A stretch of DNA of 64,000 nt, from NCBI RefSeq assembly GCF_000755245.1, contig NZ_BBMP01000026.1, positions 276,254 through 340,253 on the forward strand. The letters run 5' to 3'. This DNA comes from Halococcus sediminicola (GTDB lineage: Archaea > Halobacteriota > Halobacteria > Halobacteriales > Halococcaceae). The first letter of the stretch is position 1. Each line of letters opens with the position of its first letter. The position numbers and the translations under genes are program-made. The notes beneath the pieces are model-generated. The model was not told the origin of the DNA, searched no databases, and worked only from the letters and a program-made list of their open reading frames with translations. Below, in pieces: positions 1 to 8,519 of the stretch.

Positions 1-1
1 C

Positions 2-274
2 ACGGTGCAGGTCCTCGGCGCGGAGGAGGCGCTGTTCGCCCACCTCCGGGGGCAGGCCCCCTCGCCGAAACACGGCGTCATCTACGTCCACGAGTACGTC
101 CGTGGCACGCGCCCCGACAAACGCGGATCGGCGGCGCGCGCGCTCGCGGGCAAACTCACCATCGCCGCACGTATCGACCACTACTCCGGCGACCGGCGAC
201 CGACCCTCGATGCCGACCTCGAAGAGCGCATGGCCCAGATCCGCGACGACGGAGGGGACGATGGCGCTGCCTGA
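2..274 (+). CDS. nop5: NOP5/NOP56-type box C/D RNP protein, C-terminal part
   Basis: This is the last ~90 residues of a gene that starts before the window. The family scaffolds archaeal box C/D ribonucleoproteins, bridging guide RNA/L7Ae and fibrillarin for 2'-O-methylation of rRNA and tRNA. The visible part carries the conserved Nop-domain segment GAEEALFAHLRGQAPSPKHG followed by an acidic tail. The stop codon overlaps the start of the fibrillarin gene by 14 nt, the usual archaeal nop5-fibrillarin arrangement, so the two are translationally linked. The 5' end cannot be judged here. Confidence 0.93.
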   Translation, partial: TVQVLGAEEALFAHLRGQAPSPKHGVIYVHEYVRGTRPDKRGSAARALAGKLTIAARIDHYSGDRRPTLDADLEERMAQIRDDGGDDGAA

Positions 275-890
275 CGGGATTCAGTACCGGGCCTTCGACG
301 GCGAGGAGCGTCTCGCCACGCGGGGCGAAGCGGTCTACGGCGAACCGGTCGCCGACGGCTGGCGCGCGTGGGACGCCCACCGATCGAAGGTCGGCGCGAT
401 GTACGAACTCGGGATGGAGCCGGGGCTCGAAAGCGGGAGTGAAGTCCTCTATCTCGGGGCGGCCAACGGCACGACCGTCAGCCACGTCGCGGACGTCTCT
501 GGTCCAACCTACGCCGTCGAGTTCGCCGCACGGCCGTTGCGCGATCTGCTCTCGGTCGCCGAGACGCGCACGAACCTCCTGCCGCTGCTCAAGGACGCCC
601 GCCGCCCCGAGACCTACGCCCACGTCGTCGAGAGCGGTCTCGACCTCCTCGTTCAGGACGTGGCGACGCGTGGACAGGCACGGGTCGCGCGGGCGAACCG
701 ACGGTTTCTGGCCGACGACGGACGCCTCTGTCTGTCCATCAAGGCCAGAAGCGAGGACGCCACGTGCGACCCCGAGGCGGTCTTCGCCGACGCGCTCGAC
801 GAACTGCGCGAGACATACACGGTTCTCGACAGCCGTCGGCTCGACCCGTTCCACGCCGACCACCTCGCGGTCGTCGCCGAACCGCGCTGA
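261..890 (+). CDS. flpA: Fibrillarin-like rRNA/tRNA 2'-O-methyltransferase
   Basis: This 209-residue protein is the SAM-dependent catalytic subunit of box C/D RNPs, methylating ribose 2'-OH at guide-directed sites. The SAM-binding motif LYLGAANGTTVSHVADV is clear, and later motifs (YAVEFAARPLRDLL, then a DLLVQDVA strand) follow the family order. I chose the ATG at 261 rather than the longer open frame from 102, because the extra N-terminus is an out-of-frame shadow of nop5 and the protein then begins directly with the family's short N-terminal domain. It overlaps nop5, its RNP partner, by 14 nt. Confidence 0.95.
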   Translation: MALPDGIQYRAFDGEERLATRGEAVYGEPVADGWRAWDAHRSKVGAMYELGMEPGLESGSEVLYLGAANGTTVSHVADVSGPTYAVEFAARPLRDLLSVAETRTNLLPLLKDARRPETYAHVVESGLDLLVQDVATRGQARVARANRRFLADDGRLCLSIKARSEDATCDPEAVFADALDELRETYTVLDSRRLDPFHADHLAVVAEPR

Positions 891-935
891 GTGTCTTCGG
901 GGATTCGTCACCGATGGACCTTCCACCACAAAACA

Positions 936-944
936 CTTATAAGG
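936..944 (+). promoter_or_regulatory. TATA-box-like promoter of the surface-protein gene
   Basis: CTTATAAGG sits in a short AT-rich patch just after the fibrillarin stop. Transcription would start near 962-970, leaving a leader of about 110 nt before the GTG start at 1074. That leader is longer than usual in haloarchaea and contains a short ORF. Confidence 0.5.
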
Positions 945-978
945 GGAGTCTATCCTTTCAGCCATACGCCGAGGAACG

Positions 979-1086
979 ATGCCAGGCCAGCCCATTCGCT
1001 CCCGGTCGATGCGCCGGGACCCCTCGATAGCCCCTCCCGTATCGCCCCCGAGTTCGGAACCTCACTCGTCCGTGTGGCGACCGTGA
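979..1086 (+). other. Possible upstream ORF (35 codons) coupled to the surface-protein gene
   Basis: An ATG at 979 lies about 40 nt downstream of the TATA box and opens a 35-residue frame rich in Pro, Arg and Ser. Its TGA (1084-1086) overlaps a GTG at 1083, the alternative start of the following gene, as GTGA. The geometry would suit translational coupling or a leader peptide, but nothing in the peptide is recognisable and it could be chance. Confidence 0.25.
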
Positions 1087-2834
1087 GCGCCCGGTACGGG
1101 GTCGCGCTCGCGACGGTCGTCGTGCTCGCGGCGGTCGTCGGCGCAATACCGGCGACGGCACAGGACTCCGGTCGAGCGACCGACCGGCCGACGGCGTCGT
1201 TCGAGCGCTCGACCGTGAGCGAGGAGCGTGGCGACATCGCCGCGATAGGGCTGAACCTCTCGGGAACGACGAGTGCGACCGTCACGGTCGGCAGCGAGGC
1301 GGTCAACTACGAGACGAACGTCACCGTCAACGACAGCGATGGCGACGGGCACGTGACGCTGTTGATGAACACGTACATCGCCGGCCAGGGAACCGAAGAC
1401 CGGGTGTACGAGACCGCCGAGGGCGACGCGGTCGTCGAGACGAACCGGACGACCGACCCGCTCGACAGCCCCCTCGAAACGAGTCGCTACAACCTCTCGG
1501 TACGAGTCGAGGACCGGCGGACCGACACGGCCACGCTCGCGCTCACCGAGCGCACGACCGGCGAACTCATCACGTGGACCGCGCCGGCGGCGAGTTTCGA
1601 CAACGCGACGAACGCGAGCGAGGTCGCCACCGCCGTCGAGAGCGGCCGCATTACAGCGACCGACAGCGTGGCCATCGGCGACGTCTCGGTCAACCAGTTC
1701 AAGCTCTCGGGCGTCTACGGCGCGCTCGCGGTCGCGAACGTCACGGAACTGCTCGGCAACGGTACGCTCGATTTCAGCATGGTTCAGACGAACCCGGCCA
1801 CGAACCGCCCGCCCAAACGCCTCGATCTGAGTCGCAGCCTCGCGAACGACTCGATTCGCGTCGTTCCCGACCCGCGCAACGACGTGCTCTACGTCAACGT
1901 CGACACGGGAGCGGCGGTGTTCGAAAACGGCACGGTGGCCGCCGGCGACACCTTCGAGAACACGCTCACCCTCGACGGCGAGAGCGCGCTCGCCGAAAGC
2001 GACGAGTCCGTCGGCGCGAACGTCACGCTCGTCGGTACCGAACTCGGTCTCGGCGACCCCTCGCTGGCCGCCGACTCGAACCAGACCGTCACCGGCACGA
2101 CGAGCGTCGCGCCCGGTAGCGAGGTGACGGTCCGCCTCCAGCGAAACGGCACCAGCCCGTTCGTCAAGACCAACACGACCCGCGTGAAGCCGAACGGCTC
2201 GTTCGTCGCCTCGTTCAACCTCTCGGCGGTGACGCCCCGAACCACCGTCTCCGTGCGGGCCGACGGGCCCCTGGGAACCGGCGACCGGACGAACGTCACC
2301 GTCCGACCCGACCGGACGAACGAATCGACCAACGGCACCGCAGCGCTCGCCGTCGCCGACGGGACGACCGACGGGGAGACGGTGACGGTGCGGAACGCGA
2401 CGCTCCCCGACGGTGGGTTCGTCGTCGTTCACGCGCCGAACGTCTCGACCGATCCCGTGGGAAGCGTCCTCGGGGCGTCGAGCTATCTCGAAAACGGCAC
2501 CGCCGAGAACGTCACCGTCTCGCTTGCCGAACCACTCCGGGAGGACACGCGGGTGGTCGTGATGGCCCACACCGACAGCAACGACAATCAGGTGTACGAT
2601 TTCAGCAGTTCCAACGGGAGCGAGGACGAGCCGTACACCACGAACGGCAGCCCCGTCACCGCGCGTGCCCGATTGACGGTCGTCGACACGACGACCGTCG
2701 AAACGACGAACACCACGGCCGCGACCACCGCGGCCGGGACGACCGGGACGACCGACGGAAGCGGTCCCGGCTTCGGCGTCGTCGCTGCACTGCTCGCGCT
2801 CTCGCTGGCCGGACTGGCGTGGCGACGGGACTGA
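1074..2834 (+). CDS. Secreted BGTF-type surface glycoprotein with PGF-CTERM sorting signal
   Basis: The protein (586 residues from GTG 1074; GTG 1083 is an alternative) has a Sec signal peptide: a hydrophobic stretch VALATVVVLAAVVGAIPATA after a short start. A haloarchaeal BGTF surface domain follows (TASFERSTVSEERGDIAAIG region), then several beta-rich repeats with many N-x-T/S sequons. The C-terminus is a Thr-rich linker, SGPGFGVVAALLALSLAGLA, then WRRD. This tripartite tail (PGF motif, hydrophobic helix, basic end) is the recognition signal of archaeosortase A, which replaces it with a lipid anchor. The gene for archaeosortase A follows directly. The open frame extends up to 891, but that extension lacks secretory character and lies over the promoter. 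Confidence 0.85.
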   Translation: MATVSARYGVALATVVVLAAVVGAIPATAQDSGRATDRPTASFERSTVSEERGDIAAIGLNLSGTTSATVTVGSEAVNYETNVTVNDSDGDGHVTLLMNTYIAGQGTEDRVYETAEGDAVVETNRTTDPLDSPLETSRYNLSVRVEDRRTDTATLALTERTTGELITWTAPAASFDNATNASEVATAVESGRITATDSVAIGDVSVNQFKLSGVYGALAVANVTELLGNGTLDFSMVQTNPATNRPPKRLDLSRSLANDSIRVVPDPRNDVLYVNVDTGAAVFENGTVAAGDTFENTLTLDGESALAESDESVGANVTLVGTELGLGDPSLAADSNQTVTGTTSVAPGSEVTVRLQRNGTSPFVKTNTTRVKPNGSFVASFNLSAVTPRTTVSVRADGPLGTGDRTNVTVRPDRTNESTNGTAALAVADGTTDGETVTVRNATLPDGGFVVVHAPNVSTDPVGSVLGASSYLENGTAENVTVSLAEPLREDTRVVVMAHTDSNDNQVYDFSSSNGSEDEPYTTNGSPVTARARLTVVDTTTVETTNTTAATTAAGTTGTTDGSGPGFGVVAALLALSLAGLAWRRD

Positions 2835-2879
2835 CGGGAACGGCAAAACCTATACTCCACATCGCCGTAGAGCAGGCGA

Positions 2880-3860
2880 ATGCTCGACGGCTTGTTGGGT
2901 GCGCTCGCGTGGTTCGGTCGGTTCTCGGACCCGCTGGCGTGGCTCTCGGTGCTCGCCTTCGGTGCCGGTGGGTTGCTCTCGTGGCGCGATAGCCGTCTCG
3001 CCCGGCCGGTGACGGTCGCCGCATGGGGCGTCTTCGCCGTCTTCTGGCTGTCGGTCTTCCATCACTTCGCGTTCGTCCAGAAGAGCTTCATCGAGGGGAT
3101 CGGGGTGCTCGTGGCCGTGCCGACGAGTGCGTATGCCGGATTCCTGCTCGCTCGCGGGCGCGACTCGCTGTTCGTGCTCTCGCGGGCAATCGCCGCGATG
3201 GGGCTGATCTTCTTTCCGTTCGAGACGATTCCCGCGCTCCAAGAGTTCCTCATCGAGAGTGTGACGAGTCAGACCGCCTTCCTGATGGAACTGATAGGGG
3301 CGAACCCCACGATCGTCTCGGGCACGGCGGTTCCCGGGGGGAGCTATCCCGATTACCAGAGCACGTTCTGGTTCGTCGACGGCGGCCACACTATCACCTA
3401 CACCATCCTCATCGCCTGCACCGGCATCGGCAGCATGGCCATCTTCGGGGGTCTCATCGCGGCGGTTGCGGCCCCGCTCTCCCGGAAACTCCGTGCACTC
3501 GCCGTCTCGATTCCGGTGATCTACGCGCTGAACCTCGTTCGCAACGTCTTCATCGGGCTGGGGTTCGGGCTGCAGAAGTTCCACTTCTTTCCCGACCTCG
3601 TGATGGGGCTGTTCGGCGCGAGCGATCCCTACAAGGTCTCGTATTTCATCGTCGATCGCGTGCTCGCCCAGAGCCTCTCCGTGCTGGCGCTCGTGGGGGT
3701 GACGTGGGTCGTCGTCCGCGAACTGCCCGAGATCATGGTCGTCATCGAGGACGTGCTGTTCATGGCCACGGGTACGGAATACGACCTCCGGGGTGCGCTC
3801 GGCGTCGGGGTGCGCGAGGCGCAACGCGCCTCGGATAGCACGAGCGGGCATCGCCCGTGA
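2880..3860 (+). CDS. artA: Archaeosortase A
   Basis: A multi-pass membrane transpeptidase-like enzyme that removes PGF-CTERM tails from surface proteins and is needed for their lipid attachment. It has about eight hydrophobic segments. The exosortase/archaeosortase catalytic residues are visible: Cys180 in LIACTGIGSM, Arg221 in LNLVRNVFIG and Arg260 in FIVDRVLAQ. Its own TATA-like box (ACCTATACTCC, about 2848-2858) lies between it and the upstream surface gene. The last residues (REAQRASDSTSGHRP) are encoded by a 43-bp palindromic repeat at 3816-3858 that also supplies the stop codon context, so the C-terminal tail looks acquired rather than ancestral. Confidence 0.93.
   Translation: MLDGLLGALAWFGRFSDPLAWLSVLAFGAGGLLSWRDSRLARPVTVAAWGVFAVFWLSVFHHFAFVQKSFIEGIGVLVAVPTSAYAGFLLARGRDSLFVLSRAIAAMGLIFFPFETIPALQEFLIESVTSQTAFLMELIGANPTIVSGTAVPGGSYPDYQSTFWFVDGGHTITYTILIACTGIGSMAIFGGLIAAVAAPLSRKLRALAVSIPVIYALNLVRNVFIGLGFGLQKFHFFPDLVMGLFGASDPYKVSYFIVDRVLAQSLSVLALVGVTWVVVRELPEIMVVIEDVLFMATGTEYDLRGALGVGVREAQRASDSTSGHRP
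3816..3858 (+). repeat. 43-bp double-hairpin palindromic element, copy 1 (in artA)
   Basis: Two perfect or near-perfect stem-loops with 3-nt loops: GAGGCGC-aac-GCGCCTC (3816-3832) and GCGGGC-atc-GCCCGT (3844-3858), joined by an 11-nt spacer. The same 43-nt layout occurs inside gatE at 40992-41034 with 34 of 43 bases identical; eight of the nine differences fall in loops or spacer. It encodes the last residues of ArtA in the same reading frame as in GatE. Confidence 0.75.
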
Positions 3861-3895
3861 GTGTGTGCCGACGGCGGCCCCGTGACGAACGACGG

Positions 3896-4651
3896 CTAAA
3901 GTAGTTCTGGCGGCGCGTCGGCGAGCGCTTCGAGCGCCTCGCGTTCGAGGTGATGCAGGTCGCCCGGAAGCACGAGCAGGTGGAGCGGGTCGCCGAACTC
4001 ACCCTCCGCGAGCGCCGACAGTCGATCGGCGACCACGAGCGGGTCGGGGCTGCCGGCACGGGCGACGACCACTCCCAACCCATCGAATTCCGGCGCGAGT
4101 CGCTCGGCAGCGATGTCGGCGCTCATGTACCGATCCTCCGCGGCCTTGATATCGAGATAGCAGAGCGTGTGCAGGCCGCGCTCGCGGTTCGCTTCGATGG
4201 TTTCGACGACGCTTTTCGGCACTGGTCGATCCCGGTAGGCGAACGGCACAGTTGTGGCCTTGCCGAAGCGGTAGTTCTGGAGGCCGGTGAGCGAGCCCGC
4301 GGCGGCCTGAGCGGTCGTTCCGTGGACTATTCGGGTTTCGATGCCGCGCTCGTGGGCGCGGAGCCTGAGGTCCGTATGTGTCGTCGAAACCATCGGATCG
4401 CCGGCGACGAGAAATACCGTTGGACGTGTTTCGGCGCTATCGAGGATCGGGTCCGGGTCCTGCTCGACGCCAGCGCGGTCGCGGACCTCGATGGAGATAT
4501 CGTGGGAGGTTTCGAGGTCTTCGACCGTGGTTCCCGCCAGTTTGCTGGTGTAAAACTCGGCGAAGACCTGCTCAGCGTCCCGAAGTGCTTCTCGACCCTC
4601 GACCGTGATCGAGCGCTCGTCGTAGAGACCGAGGCCAACGAAGGTGAGCAT
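3896..4651 (-). CDS. dphB: Diphthine synthase
   Basis: A 251-residue tetrapyrrole-methylase-fold SAM methyltransferase. It methylates the modified histidine of elongation factor 2 to give diphthine. The protein begins with the typical MLTFVGLGLYDERSITVEGR, followed by the FLVAGDPMVSTTHTDL motif and the HGTTAQAAAGSLTGLQ segment characteristic of Dph5/DphB. Length is normal for the family. It is convergent with artA and divergent from the Trm5-type gene. Confidence 0.95.
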   Translation of the reverse strand: MLTFVGLGLYDERSITVEGREALRDAEQVFAEFYTSKLAGTTVEDLETSHDISIEVRDRAGVEQDPDPILDSAETRPTVFLVAGDPMVSTTHTDLRLRAHERGIETRIVHGTTAQAAAGSLTGLQNYRFGKATTVPFAYRDRPVPKSVVETIEANRERGLHTLCYLDIKAAEDRYMSADIAAERLAPEFDGLGVVVARAGSPDPLVVADRLSALAEGEFGDPLHLLVLPGDLHHLEREALEALADAPPELL

Positions 4652-4746
4652 GGCCCGCCTCGGGCGGCGGGCGGATTAAACGACTCGCACCGTCGATCAC
4701 CGGCGCGAAACGCCACGCTTAGGCCGGCCCGGCGGCGATTGCGGGC

Positions 4747-5724
4747 ATGGAACTGCCGTGCGTCCGCGCCGCGCGCGAGAACGGCGAAACCGTGCGGGCG
4801 GCACTCGCCGAGCGCGAACTCGTCGACCGCGGGCACGAAATCACCGTCGTCGACGGGTGGATTTTCATCCCCGTCACCGACAGCGAGGCGGTTCCCGACC
4901 AGTACACGATCGTCACGCACGACGCACCGGCACGCGAGACGCAGGTCATGCCCGCCGATATTCTCGGATTCGAGCCGACCTACGAGCGCCTCGGCGACGT
5001 CGTGCTCGTCGACGAGGACGATCCCGAGTGCGCAGAGCGGATCGCCGCGGCGGTGATGGACTCGGCGCTCCCAGTCAAAACCGTCCTGAATCGCGCCTCG
5101 AAGGTCACCGGCGAGTTCCGCACCCGCGAGTGGGACCACCTTGCCGGTGACAGCACCGAAACAGTCCACCGCGAATACGGCTGCGAGTTCGCCCTCGACG
5201 TCGCCGCGGTGTACTTCTCGCCTCGACTGGCGACCGAGCGCCACCGCGTCACCGAGACGATCGCAGCCGGCGAGCGGGTGGTCGACATGTTCGCCGGCGT
5301 CGGCCCCTTTGCGATTCCGGCGGCCAAGCGCGGTGCAGAGGTTGTCGCCGTCGATCTGAACCCTGCGGCCGTCGACTACCTCCGCGAGAACGCACGGCGC
5401 AACGATGTCCCCGAACGGATCACGGCTATCGAGAGCGATGTGCGCACGGTCGCCGAAGAGTACGAGAACTGGGCCGACCGGCTCGTCATGAACCTGCCCC
5501 ACAGCGCCGACGAGTTTCTGGAGGCAGCGGTGTGCCTCGCGGGTGAGGACTGTCTGATACACTACTACGACATCCAGCACGAGTCTGACCCGTACGGTCC
5601 GGGCGAGCGCGCCGTCCGCGCGGCCGCCGAGAATTACGAGGTCACGGTCGAAGCCCGCCAGTCGGTGCGCTCGTACGCACCCCACGAACTGAACGTCCGC
5701 CTCGACGTGCGACTGCGGGCGTGA
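4747..5724 (+). CDS. trm5: Trm5-type tRNA (guanine-N1-)-methyltransferase
   Basis: The 325-residue class I SAM methyltransferase has an N-terminal Trm5 domain (MELPCVRAARENGETVRAAL), an RNA-binding middle part and the Rossmann core with DMFAGVGPFAIPAAK (SAM binding) and the NLPHSADEFL catalytic loop. The family makes m1G at position 37 of tRNA, and some archaeal paralogues act in wyosine synthesis; I cannot tell these apart here. It is followed by tRNA-Thr on the same strand. A TATA-like TTAGG box lies just upstream. Confidence 0.9.
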   Translation: MELPCVRAARENGETVRAALAERELVDRGHEITVVDGWIFIPVTDSEAVPDQYTIVTHDAPARETQVMPADILGFEPTYERLGDVVLVDEDDPECAERIAAAVMDSALPVKTVLNRASKVTGEFRTREWDHLAGDSTETVHREYGCEFALDVAAVYFSPRLATERHRVTETIAAGERVVDMFAGVGPFAIPAAKRGAEVVAVDLNPAAVDYLRENARRNDVPERITAIESDVRTVAEEYENWADRLVMNLPHSADEFLEAAVCLAGEDCLIHYYDIQHESDPYGPGERAVRAAAENYEVTVEARQSVRSYAPHELNVRLDVRLRA

Positions 5725-5763
5725 ATCGACGACCGATGATGGTCCAGCGGCATCGATTCGCAA

Positions 5764-5772
5764 CGATTATAC
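5764..5772 (+). promoter_or_regulatory. TATA box of tRNA-Thr
   Basis: The AT-rich GATTATACC lies about 27-30 nt before the tRNA 5' end, the expected spacing for an archaeal promoter. Confidence 0.5.
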
Positions 5773-5797
5773 CGTTCGTGAGTCCAGTACCGAGTGG

Positions 5798-5872
5798 GCC
5801 GGTGTAGCTCAGACTGGCTAGAGCGAATCCTTCGTAAGGATTAGGCCGAGGGTTCAAATCCCCCCACCGGCT
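5798..5872 (+). tRNA. tRNA-Thr (anticodon CGT)
   Basis: The cloverleaf folds by eye. The acceptor stem GCCGGTG (5798-5804) pairs with CACCGGC (5865-5871) plus discriminator T. The D-arm begins GCTCAGA. The anticodon stem AATCC/GGATT encloses loop TTCGTAA, giving anticodon CGT (Thr, codon ACG). The T-loop is TTCAAAT. The T-stem GAGGG/CCCCC contains one A-C mismatch. No intron is present and CCA is not encoded. A tyrosine-recombinase gene starts 42 nt downstream, so this tRNA is a likely attachment site. Confidence 0.95.
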
Positions 5873-5914
5873 CTCTCGCCTAGATTCAAAGCCTCGGGGC
5901 TTCTCGGCGGTAGT

Positions 5915-7110
5915 ATGGCCCGCACCCCCGCCGAGAACATCGACGTTCTCCGCGACCGGATTCGCACCTCCGAGGACATTACTGACGATGACATCGAGGT
6001 GCTCATCAAGTTCTCCCACCAGTTGTTCCTGCTCGCCACCGAATACTCCGACCACCGCCACGAGAAGCTCCTCTGTCACTGTACGCGCATGGCTGAAGAG
6101 GTCGGCGGGCTGGCCGACGCACTCGACGAGCGCAACGCAGCCGAGGACATCGTCCGCTGGATCAACCGGACCTACGACAACGAAGAGACCAACCGTGACT
6201 ACCGCGTCGCGCCCGAAACCACGCACGATAGCGAGCACCCGCCTGAATCCAATCGCGTGGGTGTCGGGCCAGACCTCGCGCAACTACGACCCTGGTGTTC
6301 GATCAGGCGATATCCTCCACTGGAACGATCATATCCAGCCGCTCATTGAGGCTTGCGAGAACGTCCGCGACGCCGCGATGGTCGCCGTCGCGTGGGATGT
6401 GGGCGCGCGTTCGGGCGAGTTCCGCGATCTCGAAGTCGGCGACGTCACCGATCATTCGAATGGCCTGCAGGTCACCGTCGACGGCAAGACCGGCCAGCGC
6501 ACGGTAACACTCATCCCGAGCGTTCCCTACCTGAATCGCTGGCTGTCGGCGCACTCCCATGCTGACGACCCGGACGCCCCGCTCTGGCCGCGTGAATCGG
6601 ATAACGCTATAGGTTTGTCCTACAACGGCTTCAAGCGCATCTTCAAGGACGCCGCCGACCGCGCCGGTATCAGTCGGCCGGTGACGCTCACGAACTTCCG
6701 TAAATCAAGCGCGTCGTTTCTGGCCTCGCAGGGCCTTCCGCAGGCACACATCGAGGATCACCACGGCTGGACGCGCGGGTCGTCGGTCGCCGCCCGTTAC
6801 GTCGCCGTCTTCAGTGAGGACGCCGACCGCGCTCTCGCTGCGGCCCACGGGCTGGACGTTTCGGAATCCAAACCGGACCCGATCGGACCGCTCGAATGCC
6901 TGCGCTGCTTGAAGAAGACGCCGCGCGAGAAAGACACCTGTGTGGTGCGGGCAAGCGCTCTCGCCCGAAGGTGCGGACGTGGTGGCCGAACAGAACAGTA
7001 CCGTAGTCTCGTCGGCGGCGAGTGCGTCCGGAGAGCGGGCCGATGCCGTCGCCAAAATCGGTGCACTCCTCGAAGAGTATCCATTCCTCCGCGAGGCGGC
7101 CAGGGACTGA
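5915..7110 (+). pseudogene. Tyrosine recombinase (integrase), frameshifted
   Basis: The N-terminal SAM-like core-binding domain is in one frame from ATG 5915 (ENIDVLRDRIRTSEDITDDD). Near 6248 the homology moves to another frame (IAWVSGQTSRNYDP), which continues through the catalytic domain: Arg in DVGARSGEFRDLEV, then LTNFRKSSASFLASQG, EDHHGWTRGS and the probable nucleophile region AARYVAVF. Around 6945 it shifts again; the new frame completes a C-x2-C...C zinc-ribbon-like tail (WCGQALSPEGADVV) and a normal helix ending EYPFLREAARD at 7110. The catalytic residues remain but the reading frame is broken at least twice. Its position 42 nt after tRNA-Thr fits site-specific integration into that tRNA. 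Confidence 0.85.
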
Positions 7111-7135
7111 GTTCTGTATCGCGGTATTTGTTTTA

Positions 7136-7422
7136 TCAACTATTGTCGGCCTCCGCTTCGGCGAGGATGTTCTGTGCCAGTTCGGCCGCGCCGTCGTCGC
7201 CGTCGGCGACGGTCTCAACACGTCGCGGTGTTCGTCGACGATGTCGGCCACGCTCTCGCGTTCGACAGTCTGGCTCACCGTTTTTTCACCTCGCAGTTCG
7301 CGACGCTCCCACGCATCGGCTCTGTGGCTCGGATAGCCGGTGATGAACCGCGCAAACACGTAGACTGCCCACGTGAAAACGACAATCGCAACTAGCCCGG
7401 CCAGCAGCGTGAGCGCGCTCAT
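7136..7422 (-). pseudogene. Small membrane protein, frameshifted
   Basis: The gene begins with ATG 7422 and a clear N-terminal membrane helix (LLAGLVAIVVFTWAVYVFARF) followed by a charged region ending VDEHRD. Near 7220 the coding character moves by one base into a frame reading VETVADGDDGAAELAQNIL and stopping at 7136. The start overlaps the stop of the upstream gene as ATGA, so it was the last gene of a three-gene minus-strand operon in the element. No function is recognised. Confidence 0.55.
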
Positions 7423-7643
7423 CGCCGACCACGCTCCCAGTCGTCATCTTTCGATGGGTAGCCGAACGTCCGGCGCTCGTCATCGATCTCGTTGATCAGG
7501 GCGAGCGCCCGCCCGACGCGCTCGATCGATTCCTCGACGTCGCCGAGTTCCATCGAGTCGCTGGTGACGCGCAACTGCGTGGCCGCCCGTGCGTGCGCGG
7601 ACTGTTGTAGTTCCGGTTCGTCCGCTCGTCCATCAGCGCTCAT
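7419..7643 (-). CDS. Small acidic protein of the integrated element
   Basis: An intact 74-residue ORF starting MSADGRADEPELQQSAHARA and ending in a charged DDDWERGRR tail. It is predicted to be mostly helical, with no motif I recognise. It overlaps both neighbours by 4 nt (TGA/ATG), which supports real translation as part of the operon. It resembles the short uncharacterised proteins found near haloarchaeal integrases only in size and context. Confidence 0.6.
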   Translation of the reverse strand: MSADGRADEPELQQSAHARAATQLRVTSDSMELGDVEESIERVGRALALINEIDDERRTFGYPSKDDDWERGRR

Positions 7644-7966
7644 GCCGACCCTCCTTCGAAGTGCTCGGCGGCGCGGCCACTGCCAGCCTTCAGTTCCTCT
7701 TTGAGATCGAGGCAAGTCACGAGATCCGCGACGTCGCCGCGCGCGATGTCGAGATCCTGCGCAGCGCCGAAGGTCTGTCTGCTCTCGTCGATCGCGTCGA
7801 TGAAATCGGCCGCCGAGACAGCGGCCGGCACGCCGACCGACTCTAGGGCCGTCTCGACGCGCTCGCTGTCGAGGACGTCGCCGCCGATGCCGTTCCGCTC
7901 GGTTCCCGTAATGTCGACCGCACGATCGGTGAGCCGCGACGCAGCGGCCCGACCGACGCCAGGCAC
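7640..7966 (-). CDS. Hypothetical protein with HhH-like N-terminus, 5' end probably frameshifted
   Basis: The open frame from GTG 7966 gives 108 residues. Its first part, PGVGRAAASRLTDRAVDI, resembles a helix-hairpin-helix repeat of the kind that binds DNA, but the match is short. Upstream in the same frame are the fitting residues VREV and then a stop with no start codon. A GTG at 8000 in a neighbouring frame gives TDSRENGS, which would join naturally if one frameshift near 7976 were repaired. It is the first gene of the 8000-7136 operon. Confidence 0.5.
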   Translation of the reverse strand: MPGVGRAAASRLTDRAVDITGTERNGIGGDVLDSERVETALESVGVPAAVSAADFIDAIDESRQTFGAAQDLDIARGDVADLVTCLDLKEELKAGSGRAAEHFEGGSA

Positions 7967-8125
7967 CTCTCGGACTCCCGTTTTCGCGGGAATCTGTCAC
8001 CAGCGCTTGCTGTCTAATGCATGAGGGTCGCACTCACTGATACTTTCCCATACCCATCGGGTTCGGAACGTAGGTTGATGGGACAGAGATAAACTCCTTC
8101 AGGTATTACTCGTCACTATACCGAC

Positions 8126-8433
8126 ATGGGTTTGAGTGTAATGGGCGCAGAACGGGACGAAATGCGACAGCGGGCCGACTGGATGAAACCCCCTGACGAT
8201 TCGTTGCTCGAAGCGCTCCATGATGAGGGGACCTGACGCCGCTGGCGATCTCGAAAGAAGGCGATGTCTTCCGTGTTGATATCTCTCGGAAATATGCCGG
8301 CGTCCGGCCGCGCGCACTCACTCGTGCTGGCCTCATCGAGACGGTCGACAATGGTCTCTATCGCCTCTCCGAACACGGCCATGCCTACCTCGACGAGGAG
8401 TTCGACGCCTCGACAGTCTCGCCCGACGAGTGA
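8126..8433 (+). pseudogene. PhiH1-repressor-like winged-helix regulator, frameshifted
   Basis: Frame one reads RADWMKPPDDSLLEALHDEG, the characteristic start of the haloarchaeal PhiH1-repressor-like family, then stops at a TGA just after. Skipping one base near 8230 restores the rest in another frame: DLTPLAISKEGDVFRVDISR, then VRPRALTRAGLIETVDNGLY and RLSEHGHAYLDEEFDASTV, stopping at 8433. The combined product of ~95 residues is full length. ATG 8141 is an alternative start. This family includes repressors of haloviruses, which fits the provirus interpretation. Confidence 0.75.
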
Positions 8434-8519
8434 CCGTTCCTGTTCGCCCATTGCACCCTAACCCACAGAGCGCCTACTCTTGAATCTCGGGCGGGCCTTT
8501 TCACCTTTCCAGAAAAGTC

